Shown here: positions 52,597 through 63,649 of the stretch, in pieces
How the letters are laid out: every line of letters begins with the position of its first letter
Position numbering within the stretch: the stretch's first letter is position 1
Source: Chionoecetes opilio
Taxonomy: Eukaryota > Arthropoda > Malacostraca > Decapoda > Majidae
DNA length: 64,000 nucleotides
Assembly (NCBI GenBank): GCA_016584305.1
Contig: JACEEZ010022923.1
Coordinates: 1 to 64,000, forward strand
Direction: 5' to 3'
Program-made: the position numbers and the translations under genes
Notes under the pieces: model-generated
Told to the model about the DNA's origin: nothing
Databases searched by the model: none
Seen by the model: only the letters and a program-made list of their open reading frames with translations

Positions 52597-53862
52597 AGTA
52601 ATCGTCCAGACCATTTCATCATTCCTGATTTAATGCAATCAAATCATAGCCATTAACGAGTATATCAACAACACGTCGTCACTTTTTGTATCCAGTCAGC
52701 CGTTTTTAAATAATCCGCAATCAAAATCTGCAAATTCCCCGAGTTTTCAAAACGCTCTCAAGGTTTGCAGACGCTCAGGCTCAGGCTCGGTGACGTAGCA
52801 TCAGGGAGGCTCATCTTCCCGCGCTGATCAGAGAGGCACGTAAACAGAGATAAATATAGTACTTGAGATATTTGGGTGTTTCTGAAAGATTTTGTTTTGC
52901 TATATGCCACATGCATGCATCCTTTATGGGTGCAGCAAGACAGCTGTGCCTTTCGAGAAAAGTTTGCACACGGAAAGGAGTGGCGTGTGTAGGGTGATAC
53001 ACGCCTATAGTGTGTTGGGGCGAGCAGTTGTGTTGAGAAACTGCGCCCCCCCGTAAGACTGACTCAGTCCAACACTATACCAGACCAGGTGGCCCTGTTA
53101 GACAGGGACGCCAGGACTGGCAGCAGCGGTGGACCACCACGACTGTGAGGCTTTGCCTCTTAACAAGACCAAGTAAACCAGTTGTGGAGTGGGCGTGCCC
53201 TGCGGTGAGAGACCCTGTGTTGGTGTGGCTGTCACACTTTCTGCCTTCCCGCCCGCATATTTTCCAACTCTATGCTGTAGTTAATGCTAGTATGTGGTTT
53301 CCGAGTAATGACGTTTGACTGTAGCTCCAAAACTAACCATAGGATTTTCTCGAAAGTACCTTCATTGTGATTCCCACACACACATGGTTTAACCTTATTT
53401 ACCAATCCATGTTTTGGAGAAGTGCCAGGTCCTCCTGCTGAACCTCAGGCTCTGCTAACACCTGTTCATCCACCTCGTACTCGGGCTCAAACATAGGATT
53501 CCATGACAATCTGAGGTTCGTTTTCCTCATAGTATACGCGACCAGCGTCATTTCTTTCGGTGTCAGATTGAGCATCGTTCTCTAGATGTCACAGCGACAG
53601 ATTCACTGTCTGACACCGAAGTACAATCGCTCATCATAACATTTGCAGACAGGTGTCAGACAGAGTGTCTGCGGGCGTCCCTGTTCTGACGTCATCAATA
53701 ACAGTCGTAGCCCTGTTGGCGGGAAGATTTTTTTTTTCGCGCGCTTCTTACAAAAGTCGTGTTTTTACGGAAATAAGGCCTGGAAATCAATTATTTTTGG
53801 TGGATTAGGTGTTTTGAATTCAACATAATTCGGCAAAAAAAATTTGGGTCTGGACGATTACT
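52597..53862. mobile_element. TTAA-type MITE, full length
   Basis: Terminal inverted repeats AGTAATCGTCCAGACC and GGTCTGGACGATTACT are each flanked by TTAA (52593-52596 and 53863-53866). A TTAA duplication is typical of piggyBac and Kolobok elements, though a shorter TA or TTA duplication cannot be excluded because the border is AT-rich. The 1.27-kb interior encodes no transposase. It has a perfect TGACGTCA (53687-53694). A second, truncated copy lies at 18581-19085 in reverse orientation. Confidence 0.85.
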
Positions 53863-53866
53863 TTAA

Positions 53867-54263
53867 GCATTTAAAAAAACACGGTTGTGATTGCTGGAGA
53901 TCTGTTTTGTTGACTTTCCCGGAGGTAGGAGAGAGGCCAGTCCGTGTTATAGACCCAGGACGCCAGCCTGTGAGGTAAGAGAGAGGCCAGTCCGTGTTCA
54001 TAGACCCAGGACGCCAGACTCTGAGGTAGAAGAGAGGCCAGACTCGCGCTCAGAGTTAGCCAGCTGAAGGCAAGATGAGGCCACCACTACAAACATGGTT
54101 GTGATTGCTGGAGATCTGTTTTGTTGACTTTCCCGGAGGTAGGAGAGAGGCCAGTCCGTGTTCATAGACCCAGTCCGCCAGACTCTGAGGTAGAAGAGAG
54201 ACCAGGTAGGAGAGAGGCCAGTCCGTGTTGTGTGCTACATCACAGCCTCACAGGTAGGAGAGA
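53867..54263 (+). promoter_or_regulatory. LINE B 5-prime untranslated region with tandem repeats
   Basis: GGTTGTGATTGCTGGAGATC occurs at 53883 and again at 54097, a 214-bp tandem duplication. Inside are shorter units of roughly 55-65 bp built around GGTAGGAGAGAGGCCAGTCC and CAGACTCTGAGGTAGAAGAG. Some LINEs carry tandem promoter monomers in the 5-prime untranslated region, so this may be the internal promoter of LINE B. That role is inference. The repeats end just before the ORF1 ATG at 54264. Confidence 0.65.
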
Positions 54264-55649
54264 ATGGCAGGATGTAGGAGAAGGCTGCGCAATGACAAGG
54301 GAAGTGAGAAACAAGGCTCGGGTGTGGATAGAGGAGCAAGATCTAAGGAACGTAAACCCGAAGGGATGATGAAGAGACAGGAGGGAGACGTGCCGGAGGG
54401 CGAGGTGGATGCACATAAGTGCGGAAAGTGTCAAGTAGAGGTGACGGATTTGGATGATGCACCTGCATGTGAGGTATGTGATGATTGGATTCACATTGAA
54501 TGTGATAATATACCTGCAGCTGTGTACGAGTTCATGAACGAGAACGAAGCAGGTAAACAGCTCAGTTACAACTGCAGTCGTTGTCAACTGGGAAGTGTCA
54601 AGCTACATAATCAGCTTCAAAGAATCAGTGAACAACTGAAAGAAATAATAGGTAAACATCAAGTTTTGGAACATACAGTGGACGAGATGAGAGCCGATAG
54701 GGTTAAAAGGCAGGACAAGGAGAAGAAGTTTGATGACCGACTGAGTCACATGGAGGCAAAATCAGTCCATTTAAATGAAGTAGTAGAAAGAAACTCGGAA
54801 GGCACCCATAGCCTGATGAATAGGTTCGGAACCTTGGAAGCAAAAATGATAAGCCTCGAGGATAAGATAGAGTCACATATCAAGGATAATGTAATGGAAG
54901 TTCGGGAGAATATTGCTTAACTGAAAACCAAGGTACAAGATGAAATGAAAGAACACCTTAGTTCATCATATAAGGATGTTCTATTGGCTGAGGCAAGGAA
55001 AGTTTATGAGAACATTAAGAATGACACAAGCAAACAAGCAAGTGGGGATGAAGTGATTCAGCAAACAACTCAACAGATCCAGAGCAGACTAGATCGCAAG
55101 GACAATATAATTATGTATGACGTACAGGAGGAGATTCTGACGGGTATGAACTTACAAATCAGAAAGGAAAAAGAAAAGCATGACAGAATGGTGTTTATTG
55201 AAATATGTAATGTGATTGGGCTGACCTGTTATGATAGTGATCTAATCCACATCAATAGAATTGGAAGATACAATGGACTGGTTGATGACAAAGGTGAGGC
55301 AATAAGAGCCAGGCCCCTACTTGTGAAAGTAAACAGTGGACTGAAAGAAAGGATCATGAGAAATGGATTTAGGTTAAAGCAAGCAAAGAAAGTGGTGTAC
55401 AGACACGTTAGGGTGGCACACGACATGTCAAAGGAGGAGCGTCACAATGACAAGACACTGAGGGAGGAAGCAAAAGCAAAAAATGAAGCTGAAAAGAACA
55501 CAGAAAAATTTTACTTAATCAGGGGAAATCCTTGGGAGCGACGAATACTAAGAGTGAAGAGGAGAGAGGTGAACCCGGAGCCAATAACAGCACCGAGGAA
55601 TGCGGCAGAAGAATCAGAAGGAGGGGCCGCACAGCCCAACAGGAACTAG
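54264..55649 (+). pseudogene. LINE B ORF1: PHD finger, coiled coil, RRM-like domain, one in-frame stop
   Basis: This is the RNA-binding ORF1 protein. Residues 53-107 form a C4HC3 PHD finger (C53, C56, C69, C72, H77, C80, C104, C107 with VCDDWIHIEC). PHD fingers are known in ORF1 of CR1-related LINEs. A long heptad-rich helix (about residues 112-250) suggests a trimerising coiled coil. A basic domain follows with DNIIMYDVQEE, RIGRYNG and RARPLLVKVNSGLKERI, which resembles the RRM and C-terminal domain of L1-type ORF1 proteins. One TAA at 54918-54920 interrupts the frame, and reading continues in the same frame. The protein ends at TAG 55647-55649. A single C-to-T change would explain the stop. 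Confidence 0.8.
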
Positions 55650-55717
55650 CCGGAAATCAAAATCACTTGAGGAGACGAGGAGGACAGACAAAAGACACCA
55701 CCCAGGCGAGAGAATAC

Positions 55718-57994
55718 ATGAAGTTTGGATGTATAAATGTGAGGGGTTGGGGTGTTGGTAAATATGAGGATGTATGCAAGGAATTGAGTGAATGGAAATT
55801 CGAACTAGTTGGTGTGACTGAAACCCATTTAAGAGACGATATACGAATGCATGATAGTGAGTATGAGATGATTGGAAAAGGACGAAAAAAACAAGAGAAA
55901 CTAGGAGGAGGGGTTGCCTTTCTTCATAGAAAGGGAGGAAACCTTAAAGTAGATGAGATAGACGTGGGTAACAATGTCATGAGTGAGGGAGGATGTTCTT
56001 GCTGCTAGAGTAGAATGTTTGGGTCAGAACGACAAGGAAAAAAAGTTTATAGTGATTGTGGTGTACATGACGGTTGAAGGTGATAGAGCAGGGAGAGAGA
56101 ATAGAATGAAGTACAACATTATAAAGAAGATTTTTAGAGACCATGCCGGAGAGAGTGTGATGGTTATGGGTGATATGAATGCACATCTGGGTATGCTAGG
56201 AGAGCAAATAAATCAAAATGGAGAAATGCTTGCTGAATTTATAGATGAGTTGGAGCTAGAAAACCTGAATGAGACTGTGGCAGAGGGTCGCGTGACGTGG
56301 AATGCAAGGAACCAAGAGTCTGCAATTGATTATGTGTTGGTGAATGGCAAAATGCGAGAGAGTGTTGCTCGAATGTGGATAGATGAAGAGGGAAAAATTG
56401 ATATTGTGTCTGATCATAATATGCTTGTAGTGGACTGTATGATGTGGAATAAAAGTGAGCCAAAAGTAAGGACGGTGAAGAACAAATGGAGGTTGAGAGA
56501 TGCAAAATGGGAAGATTTTCAAGTGTGTCTGAGTGAGATGTGGGACAGAGAAAGAGTACAGGAGGTGAATGAGCTAAATGAGAGACTAACGGAAAATGTG
56601 AGGAGCGCTGCACTTAAAAAAATAGGGTTTATTAGAACAAATGGAAGAAAGAGAGTGAATAAACCATGGTGGAATGAGGATATTAGAGAGGCATGGAAGG
56701 AACGAAAAAGGTTAAATAGGAAACGTAGAGGGTTAAAGAAAAGGAAGCAAGAAAGTGAAGAAGCGGAGGATGAATACCAGAATGCATGGACAGAATATGT
56801 GAAACAGCAGCGACTAACAAAACAAAAGATAAGAGATGCGAAAGTTATGTGTGACAGGAGTAAGATCCGATCCCTGAAAGAGAAAGGACTTGCAGGTGGG
56901 CGTGAGTGGTACAGATTCATGAGAGGGGAAAAGATGGCTGGAAATGAAGATGTGAAAGCCTTGAAAGTAAATGCTGAATGTGTAACAGATGAAACAAAAA
57001 TCAAAGAGGTTATAAAAAACTTTTGGGAAGACATAAGAGGCGTGGGTGAAATCTTTGACGTAAGACCAGAATGTATAACGTTGGAAAGAAAAGATGCGGA
57101 AGAGTTGAATGAATGGATTAGCAGGGATGAAGTAGAGAAGTGTGTAAGGAGGCAAAAGAATGAAAAAGCAGCAGGCCCGGATGAAATACCATATGAGATG
57201 TACAAGAATGGGAGTGAGGTGGTGATTGACAGAATGACTGACCTATTTAACCGTGTGTGGGAAGAAGAAAGGGTGCCTAGAAAATGGAATGAATGTAGAG
57301 TGACCCTTTTGCATAAAGGAGGATACAAGAGTAGGAGTGAATTGAAGAACTATAGACCAATAGCCCTAATGAATACAGTAGGTAAAGTTTTTAGTGCAGT
57401 GTTGAAGGAAAGGTTGTGTAAATGGTTGGAGAGCTATGGTGTTAGGTGAGGAGCAAAATGGTTTTCGAGTGGATAGGAGGGCAGAGGACAACATGTTTGT
57501 GGTGAATGAAATAATTGAAAAGAAGGAAAGGGAGGGAAAGACACTGTACCTTGGGTTCCTAGACATTGAGAAAGCCTATGATACAGTAAACAGAGAAATG
57601 TTATGCAAGGTTTTGGAAAAGGTTGGGTTGAGCCAAAAGATAGTGAACATAGTGAGAAGCATGTATGAAGATACTAGAGCAAAATATAGGCTAGGTAATA
57701 TAGAAACAGAATGGGTGAGGAGTGAGAGAGGTGTTAGGCAAGGATGCACTCTGTCCCCAACCTTGTTTAGTCTGTATACTAAGGAACTGGCAGTAAGGAT
57801 GAGAAGAATGGATGCAGGAGTGAGAGTAGGAAATGACAAAATAAGCTTGTTAATGTATGCAGATGATATGGTAGTTATGAGTGTGTCGGCCGAGGAACTC
57901 CAGAGCCTGTTAGATGTGGTGAATGAATATGGGAGAGACTTTGGAGTAAAATTTAGCCGTGAGAAAAGTAAGGTGATGATAGTAAATATAACAG
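55718..57994 (+). pseudogene. LINE B ORF2 copy 1: endonuclease and RT, two small frameshifts
   Basis: It starts at ATG 55718 (MKFGCINVRGWGVGKYED), 68 nt after ORF1. The endonuclease shows INVRGW, TETHLRD, VMVMGDMNAHLG (about 56158) and VSDHNMLVVD (about 56410), so all catalytic blocks are present. The linker includes NKPWWNEDIREAWKERKR. RT has AGPDEIPYEMY, NYRPIALMN, FLDIEKAYDTVNREM, RGVRQGCTLSP and LLMYADDMVVMS (57850-57885), with both active-site Asp motifs intact. Breaks: an apparent 4-nt insertion near 55985-55992 and a 2-nt deletion near 57428, where copy 2 is in frame. It is then cut by the LTR-bounded element at 57995 and resumes at 63168. Confidence 0.88.
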
Positions 57995-59441
57995 TGTAAT
58001 GCCCGGAAATTCGGAGAGACAGGATGGAAACTCCCATCATACGATTCCCGGGTTATGTATCTGTAAGAAGGAAAAAGGTTTCAATAACCATATGTTTGGT
58101 CTGGGGCAAGTTGTCGCCTAGGTCCAGTATATGGGGGAACAGGTTATTCTTATTATACTAAGGCCAATCAAATCTTTTCTGTTCTCGTAATATTTATCTT
58201 CTTTCTTTCTACCATCTTTCTTTCTTTCTCCCACTTCTATCCCCCCCCACTCCCCACCCATACACTCAGAACACGATCCAAATGCGTGGGACATTTATTT
58301 CACTACCGTCAATAACTGGTAGAGTCAAAACTTATCATCCTCCCCTCACCCTCCTGACAGATCGAAGAACACTCTTAGATTCTTAATGTCCTTCAAAACA
58401 GACACAATAAGGACAGATTACGTTTATAAATGGGTGGGTTAGTCGAGCTATTCGCTAAATTAAAAGTCGACCAAACTTCTACTCCGACTCCTCTTACCCC
58501 GTCACTCTATAAAACGCGTTCGTGGGCTTGACCAAAAAGGGAGAACACCTTTCCCCGGATATTAGAATAAAGATATTAAATTCTTCTATATCAAATTAAA
58601 AGAACTGCATTATAGGCAGCCATTTCATATGTATACCTGCTTCGTTAGCTAATTAGAGTCATTCGAAGTCTTATATCCCCTTTAGGGGATGTCTCATAAG
58701 TATCCGAACATTTCTTTTTTTTCCCGCTTCTCATCCCAACCTCGCCTTGGTATACCACGAGGAGGTTAGTCGTCTCTCCACTCCTCTCAAGGTAAGATAT
58801 GCGGTAATTCGCCCCTATTTCGCCCCCCCCCCTTCTTGTTATAATATATCTTTTTATATATTATTATGGTTTTCATTTGTTTGGGTTTTAATTAAGCTTT
58901 TGGGATTTTGGCCCTTTGTCCTTATAAGTGTTTTTAAAAGAGTTCTCCCCACCCCTTTTCAAGGAAATGGCGAATGTTTCTGCCAGGAAAAAACCAGGTC
59001 ACATGGTACGTGAATCACAAACAACCCCTTTTACTCTCACTTTTCTCCCCTTATATATATTCCATGTAACCTATGTGTCTTTGTAGGGACTAGATGGAGT
59101 TTAAGAATATAATTCAGTGGGTAGGTTTGCTCTGTAGACTTTCCGCGCCAGAATTGAGTTTATAAATTACAAAGGGTTCTCAAAAAAGGGAAAAATAACT
59201 TTTCGTGGGGAAACCCGGATGATTTTTAAAGTATAGTTTCTTATGTTTTTTGCAAAAACCCCAGGGATTTCCTTTTTTAGGGAAATACTTCCCACGTCTC
59301 AAAAAGAGCTTAGCCCTACCGGTGAAAAATAAGACCCACCCCGACTTTACAATAATTCTCATAGTAAATCGTGTTCAGGGAGTAAAACCATAGAACTACT
59401 CCCCTGGCTGGTGCGGCTTTTTCCCCTTCTAAACCCAAATT
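57995..59441 (+). repeat. Left terminal repeat of the LARD-like element
   Basis: Aligns along its whole length with 61623-63060, sharing GGAAACTCCCATC, the CTTTCTTTC tract, a TCAATAACTGG block and GTAAATCGTGTTCAGGGAG. Similarity stops near 59441, about 107 bp short of the end of the right repeat, so its 3-prime end seems to be deleted together with any primer-binding site. The first 700 bp are clean while the corresponding right-hand copy is smeared. Confidence 0.75.
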
Positions 59442-61622
59442 TCATTTTCATGAATGTTCCCCCAAAAAACCCAAACACCTACACAATGAACCATAAACCC
59501 ATGGGGCAGGAGCGAAAGAACGAGCCGCCACCCGTCGCCGCCACAGCCACCGCGCATCGCAGCCCCCACAGCCACCCCAGCCGGCAGCAGCCGCGCTTCA
59601 CACCGCCGCCCCTTTAGCCGCCGCAGCCGCCGCGCCTAGCCCCCACGCCACCCACACGCCTCGCAAACCACCACCATGTAAAAGAGAGGACGTGAAGCCC
59701 GTCGGGGGGAAAAAGTCCTGGACCCCCTGGGCCTCCCGTCCCGACATGAGCTGCCTGAAAAAAACACAGGCGCAAGAACCTGTACTCATTGCCGTGCAGG
59801 TATAAAGGGGGGCGTCAAAACCGCCGGGCCCGCCGCCGCCGTGGTCTACAAAAACCAGAGAAAACAGCGGTGGCCCAAACAGCTACGGAGGGGAGGATGC
59901 AGCGAAACCGGCCAGGAAGGGGACACTCTTATTTTCCCAAAACCTACAGGATTTCCTGAAACTTTTGAAGACAAGGGGCCATAAAGAATACATGGCGCAA
60001 CAACCCCCCAGGGTGCCACCCATCAACAAAAGATGGAAAAGTTCGGACCCAATAGGTTTTAAATTTTAAAAAATAAAGGAAGGGAATTATTTTGAAAATG
60101 AACTTTGATAATTATTTTATAACGGGAAAGGATAATACCTACTGGTTTCGGGTAGTTGTAGCGTCACCCCGTTTTATTCGCGTGGGAAATCAAATCGAAA
60201 AAATGTTAATTAAAATATTTGGCCAAGAAAGTTAGAATTTTAGATTTATTAAGGAGATGAGTGCAGTTCAGGCTGTGTGAAGAGTTGTGTGACAGGTAAA
60301 TGATCGGAAGCGCCTCTGGGACACCTAGCACGAAGGGGCAGTTATTTCCCGGAGGGTTTTGATTGGGGTCTTTTTTTTTCATTGAAATTTTCCTTTTTAC
60401 GGATTCTTTCATTATAGTAGGCTCATTAGATTTTCCCCCAATAACCAAAAAACCCTAACACATGAACCATGACCATTGGAGTGAGTGTAAGAAGCGGCCG
60501 CCAAGCCGTCGCCGCCACAGCGGGTGTGACGTCACCCTGTTATTATCGGGCGTTTTGGAAATCAAAAAGGGGAAAAGTGTTAAAAAGTAAAATATTGGCC
60601 AAAAAAGTTAGAATTAGATTGATTAAGGGGAGAGTGCAGTTCAGGCTGTGGGGAATGAGTTGTGGGACAGGTAAATGAGCGGGAAACGCCTCGGGGCGAT
60701 CCTAGCAAAAGAGAGGGCACGTTATTATCCCGGAGGAGTTTTATTTGGGGTACTTTTCTTTATTGAATTTTCCTTTTACGGACGCAGTCGGGGTTTGGTG
60801 AGAGGGGTATTTTTTTCGAGTAAGTTTTCGAACCCCTGCTCACCCTTTCAGTAAACCAGCTTTTCGGTGTAGCGGGAAATTAGGATTGAAAAGGGTCTGT
60901 CCGTTAATGGGTGTAGCAGGAAGCAAAGAAGAATGAATGTGGGAGCGAATGTGAAAATCCAAAATTGCACAATAACTTTTTCTCAGGAAAAAGAAAAAAA
61001 AACTGGGGAAAGGCCCCTAAATCCAGGGGAGGGTTATTGGGGTACGTTTTCAGGTTTAAAAAACAGAAGTCGGCGGGAGAGAAGGATTTTACCAAGTACG
61101 TTAAAAGACGCCGGGAAAAGTAGATAAAAAAGGGTTTAAAATTAGTTATGATCAAGGAATTGAGGTGGTTTGGGGGTAGCTGAAACATTTGGTCTGGAGA
61201 TTCTCATTTCTAGAATTGGAGTATCTACTCTCACGGGCTCGCCTTTTTTGAGGGATAAATTTAGGGTACGAAGCTACTCAACTACAGTCAGCCAGCTTTA
61301 GGTTAGCGAATAATTTCCCAGGATTGCAGGCTCTCGTTATCAACCATGGGGGGCCTGGGGCCCCCCGGGCATTTCCGAACCGGAATTGTAAAAACATTTT
61401 CGCCACGTTACGCCCAGGGGATTATTATTTCTTCCCCTATGAATTTCGTGGGAATTAAAAAACACGATACCCCGTTTTTAAAAAATGGGGGGATCTCCAT
61501 AAATTTAACCTAAATTCGTTCCCATTTCAAACATCCTTTTTTAAAAAGATTTCCGAAAGGAAACGGGGGGTCAAAAAGACTAATCTGGATATTGAAGTTT
61601 AATTCCCCGGGAGAAAGAAAGG
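59442..61622 (+). other. Interior of the LARD-like element; GC-rich patch and internal duplication
   Basis: A GCCGCC/CAGCC-rich patch lies at 59520-59645. A block comprising an AACCATGA segment, CGTCGCCGCCAC, GTGCAGTTCAGGCTGTG and TTTTCCTTTTTACGGA appears in pieces at 59462-60400 and again, more compactly, at 60440-60785. No domain-bearing frame was found. Purine-rich GGGAGAAAGAAAGG at 61609-61622 closes the interior. Confidence 0.5.
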
Positions 61623-63167
61623 TGTAATCCCCCGGGAAAAATTTTGGAGAAACAGGATGGAAACTCCCATCTACGATTCCCGGGTTATGTATCTGTAAGA
61701 AGGAAAAAGGTTTCAATAACATATTTTGGTTGGGCAAGTTGTCGCCTAGGTCCGTATATGGGGGAAAAGGTTTTTCTTATTATACAAAGGGCCCAAAAAC
61801 CCCAAAACTTTTTTGTTCTCGTATATTTATCTTCTTCTTTTTACCATCTTTCTTCTTTTTCCCAATTCTACCCCCCCCCCCCCACTCCCCACCCCTACAC
61901 TCAGAAACGAGTCCCAAAAGCGGGGACATTTATTTTGCGACCGTCAATAACTGGAGAGTCAAAAAATTTTCTCCTCCCTCACCCCCCGGGCGGGAAAACA
62001 CTCTTGATTTTTAATTTCCTCAAAAGACACAATAGGGATAGATTTCGTTTTATAAATGGGTGGGGTTATCGATTATTCGCTAAATTTAAAAATGACCAAA
62101 ATTCTACTCCCACTCCTCTTACCCCCTCACTCTAAAAACGCGTTGTGGGGTTTACAAAAAAAGGGAAACCTTTCCCCCCGGGTTTAGAATAAAGGTATTA
62201 AAATTTTCTATATCAAATTAAAAGAACGCATTTTAGGCACCCTTTTTATTAACCTCTTCGTTAGCTAATTAAGTCATTCAAGTTTATATCCCCTTCAAGG
62301 GAAGTCTATAAATATCCGAACATTTTTTTTTTTTCCCCTTTTCATCCCAAACCCCGCCTTGGTTATACCACGAGGAGGTCAGTCGTCCTCCAATCCCCCT
62401 CGTAAGATAGCGGTAACCCCGCCCCTATTTTCCCCCCCCCCTTCTTTTTTAAAAATATCTATTTTATAAACTATATATAGGTACAGGGTTTGGGTTTTTA
62501 TTAAGCTAGGGATTTTTCTGTCCCTTTTAAGTGTTTTTAAAGATCGTCTCTCCCCTCCCTTTTAAAGGTAGGGGAAAGTTTTGCCGGGAAAGAAACCAGG
62601 GCCCCAGGTTTCAGGAATCACAAACCAATCCTTACTCCACATTTTCTTTTCCCATATATATATTCCTGTATACTTACAGTGCTCAGTGATACGGACATAG
62701 ATGGGTTTTTAAGAAAAAATTCAGTGAGGGAGGTTATCTTTAGAGCTTTTTTGCGTCAAAATTGAGTTTTACATGTACCTAGTTCTCAAACAAGAGAAAT
62801 AACTTTTCGTGGTGAATAAACCGGATGATGTTTAAAGTATAGCTTCTTGTGTTTATTGCAAAAAACCCCAGGTGATTATTCCCTTGTTATGGAATACTTC
62901 CCCACGTCTCAAAAAGAGTTTCAGCCTTACTCGGTGTAATAATAAGTACCCACCCCGACTACCAATAATTCTCATATAGTAAATCGTGTTCAGGGAGTAA
63001 ACCATAGAACTACTCGCCTGGACTGGTGGCAGCATTTCCCCTTACTAAACCCTAAGTTCATCCCAATTCAGTTGTGACGAGGAGATTTTATTAGTCAATG
63101 GAGAATTATCTCAATTAATATTATTCTAACACAAAGATGTCAGGAACTTAAAAACCCTGGCATCCAA
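61623..63167 (+). repeat. Right terminal repeat of the LARD-like element
   Basis: Begins TGTAATCCCCCGGG and follows the left repeat to about 63060, then continues with 107 bp absent from the left side. Its first part is heavily smeared (runs of A, C and T) while its last 400 bp are cleaner. The exact end is uncertain: CA at 63162 or at 63166 are both possible. Confidence 0.7.
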
Positions 63168-63649
63168 GAGGATGACAGAAACGCTACATGAGACTGGGAG
63201 AAAATGAATTAGAACAAACTAGTAAATACAAGTACATAGGGATGTGCATGAGTTCCAATGGATGTGGAAAAGCAAAGGCTGAAAAGATCAGCCAGGCCAA
63301 TCAGTGGGTTGGTCGACTTGGGAGTGTGGCAAGGATGAGGGCAAGCAAGTATGATGTGTTGAGGGAAGTGTGGAAAAGTGTGGCTGTCCCAAGCATTATG
63401 TATGGTATGGAGGTGATTGCATGGAATGAGAGTGAAATAGAGATATTGGAAGTGGGACAAAATAAAGTAGCAAGAATGGCACTGAATGCACCCAGGTATG
63501 CAGTGACTGAAGGTTTAAGAGGTGACATGGGATGGAGTACATTTAGGGAGAGACATTCGAAAGCAACACTCAGGTATAAGATCAGACTGGAACGAATGGA
63601 GGACACAAGATTGGCACGAAAAGTTTATTTGTGGAGTGAATGTAGTAGT
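63168..63649 (+). pseudogene. LINE B ORF2 copy 1, C-terminal continuation
   Basis: Resumes at GAGGATGACAGAAACG, matching the uninterrupted sequence at 22834. The frame from 63188 contains YKYIGMCMSSNGCGKAKAEK, ANQWVGRLGSVARMRASKYD and GDMGWSTFRERHSKA, the C-terminal domain shared with LINEs A and C. It ends at 63649, where the second hairpin-rich element begins. The open frame runs on into that element for about 48 codons, so the apparent C-terminus is chimeric. Confidence 0.85.

Larger units (their letters stand above)
57995..63167 (+). mobile_element. Non-coding element with 1.4-kb terminal direct repeats (LARD-like), inserted in LINE B
   Basis: A 5.2-kb insertion whose two ends are direct repeats beginning TGTAATGCCC (57995) and TGTAATCCCC (61623). 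A purine tract GGGAGAAAGAAAGG lies right before the second, as a polypurine tract should. The target in LINE B copy 2 (22830-22840) is uninterrupted. Flanks are ACAG on the left (57991-57994) and CAAG on the right (63165-63168), an imperfect 4-bp duplication. No gag or pol motif is seen in the 2.2-kb interior, so it looks like a large non-autonomous LTR derivative. Confidence 0.7.

Noticed and set aside
53883..54240. Satellite array or CRISPR
   Set aside because: The units directly precede the ORF1 start of LINE B and lack spacers. They fit 5-prime untranslated monomers better.
58747..59013. Hydrophobic 88-codon frame that might be a membrane protein
   Set aside because: It lies within the left terminal repeat of the LARD-like element, and the corresponding frame is not open in the right repeat.
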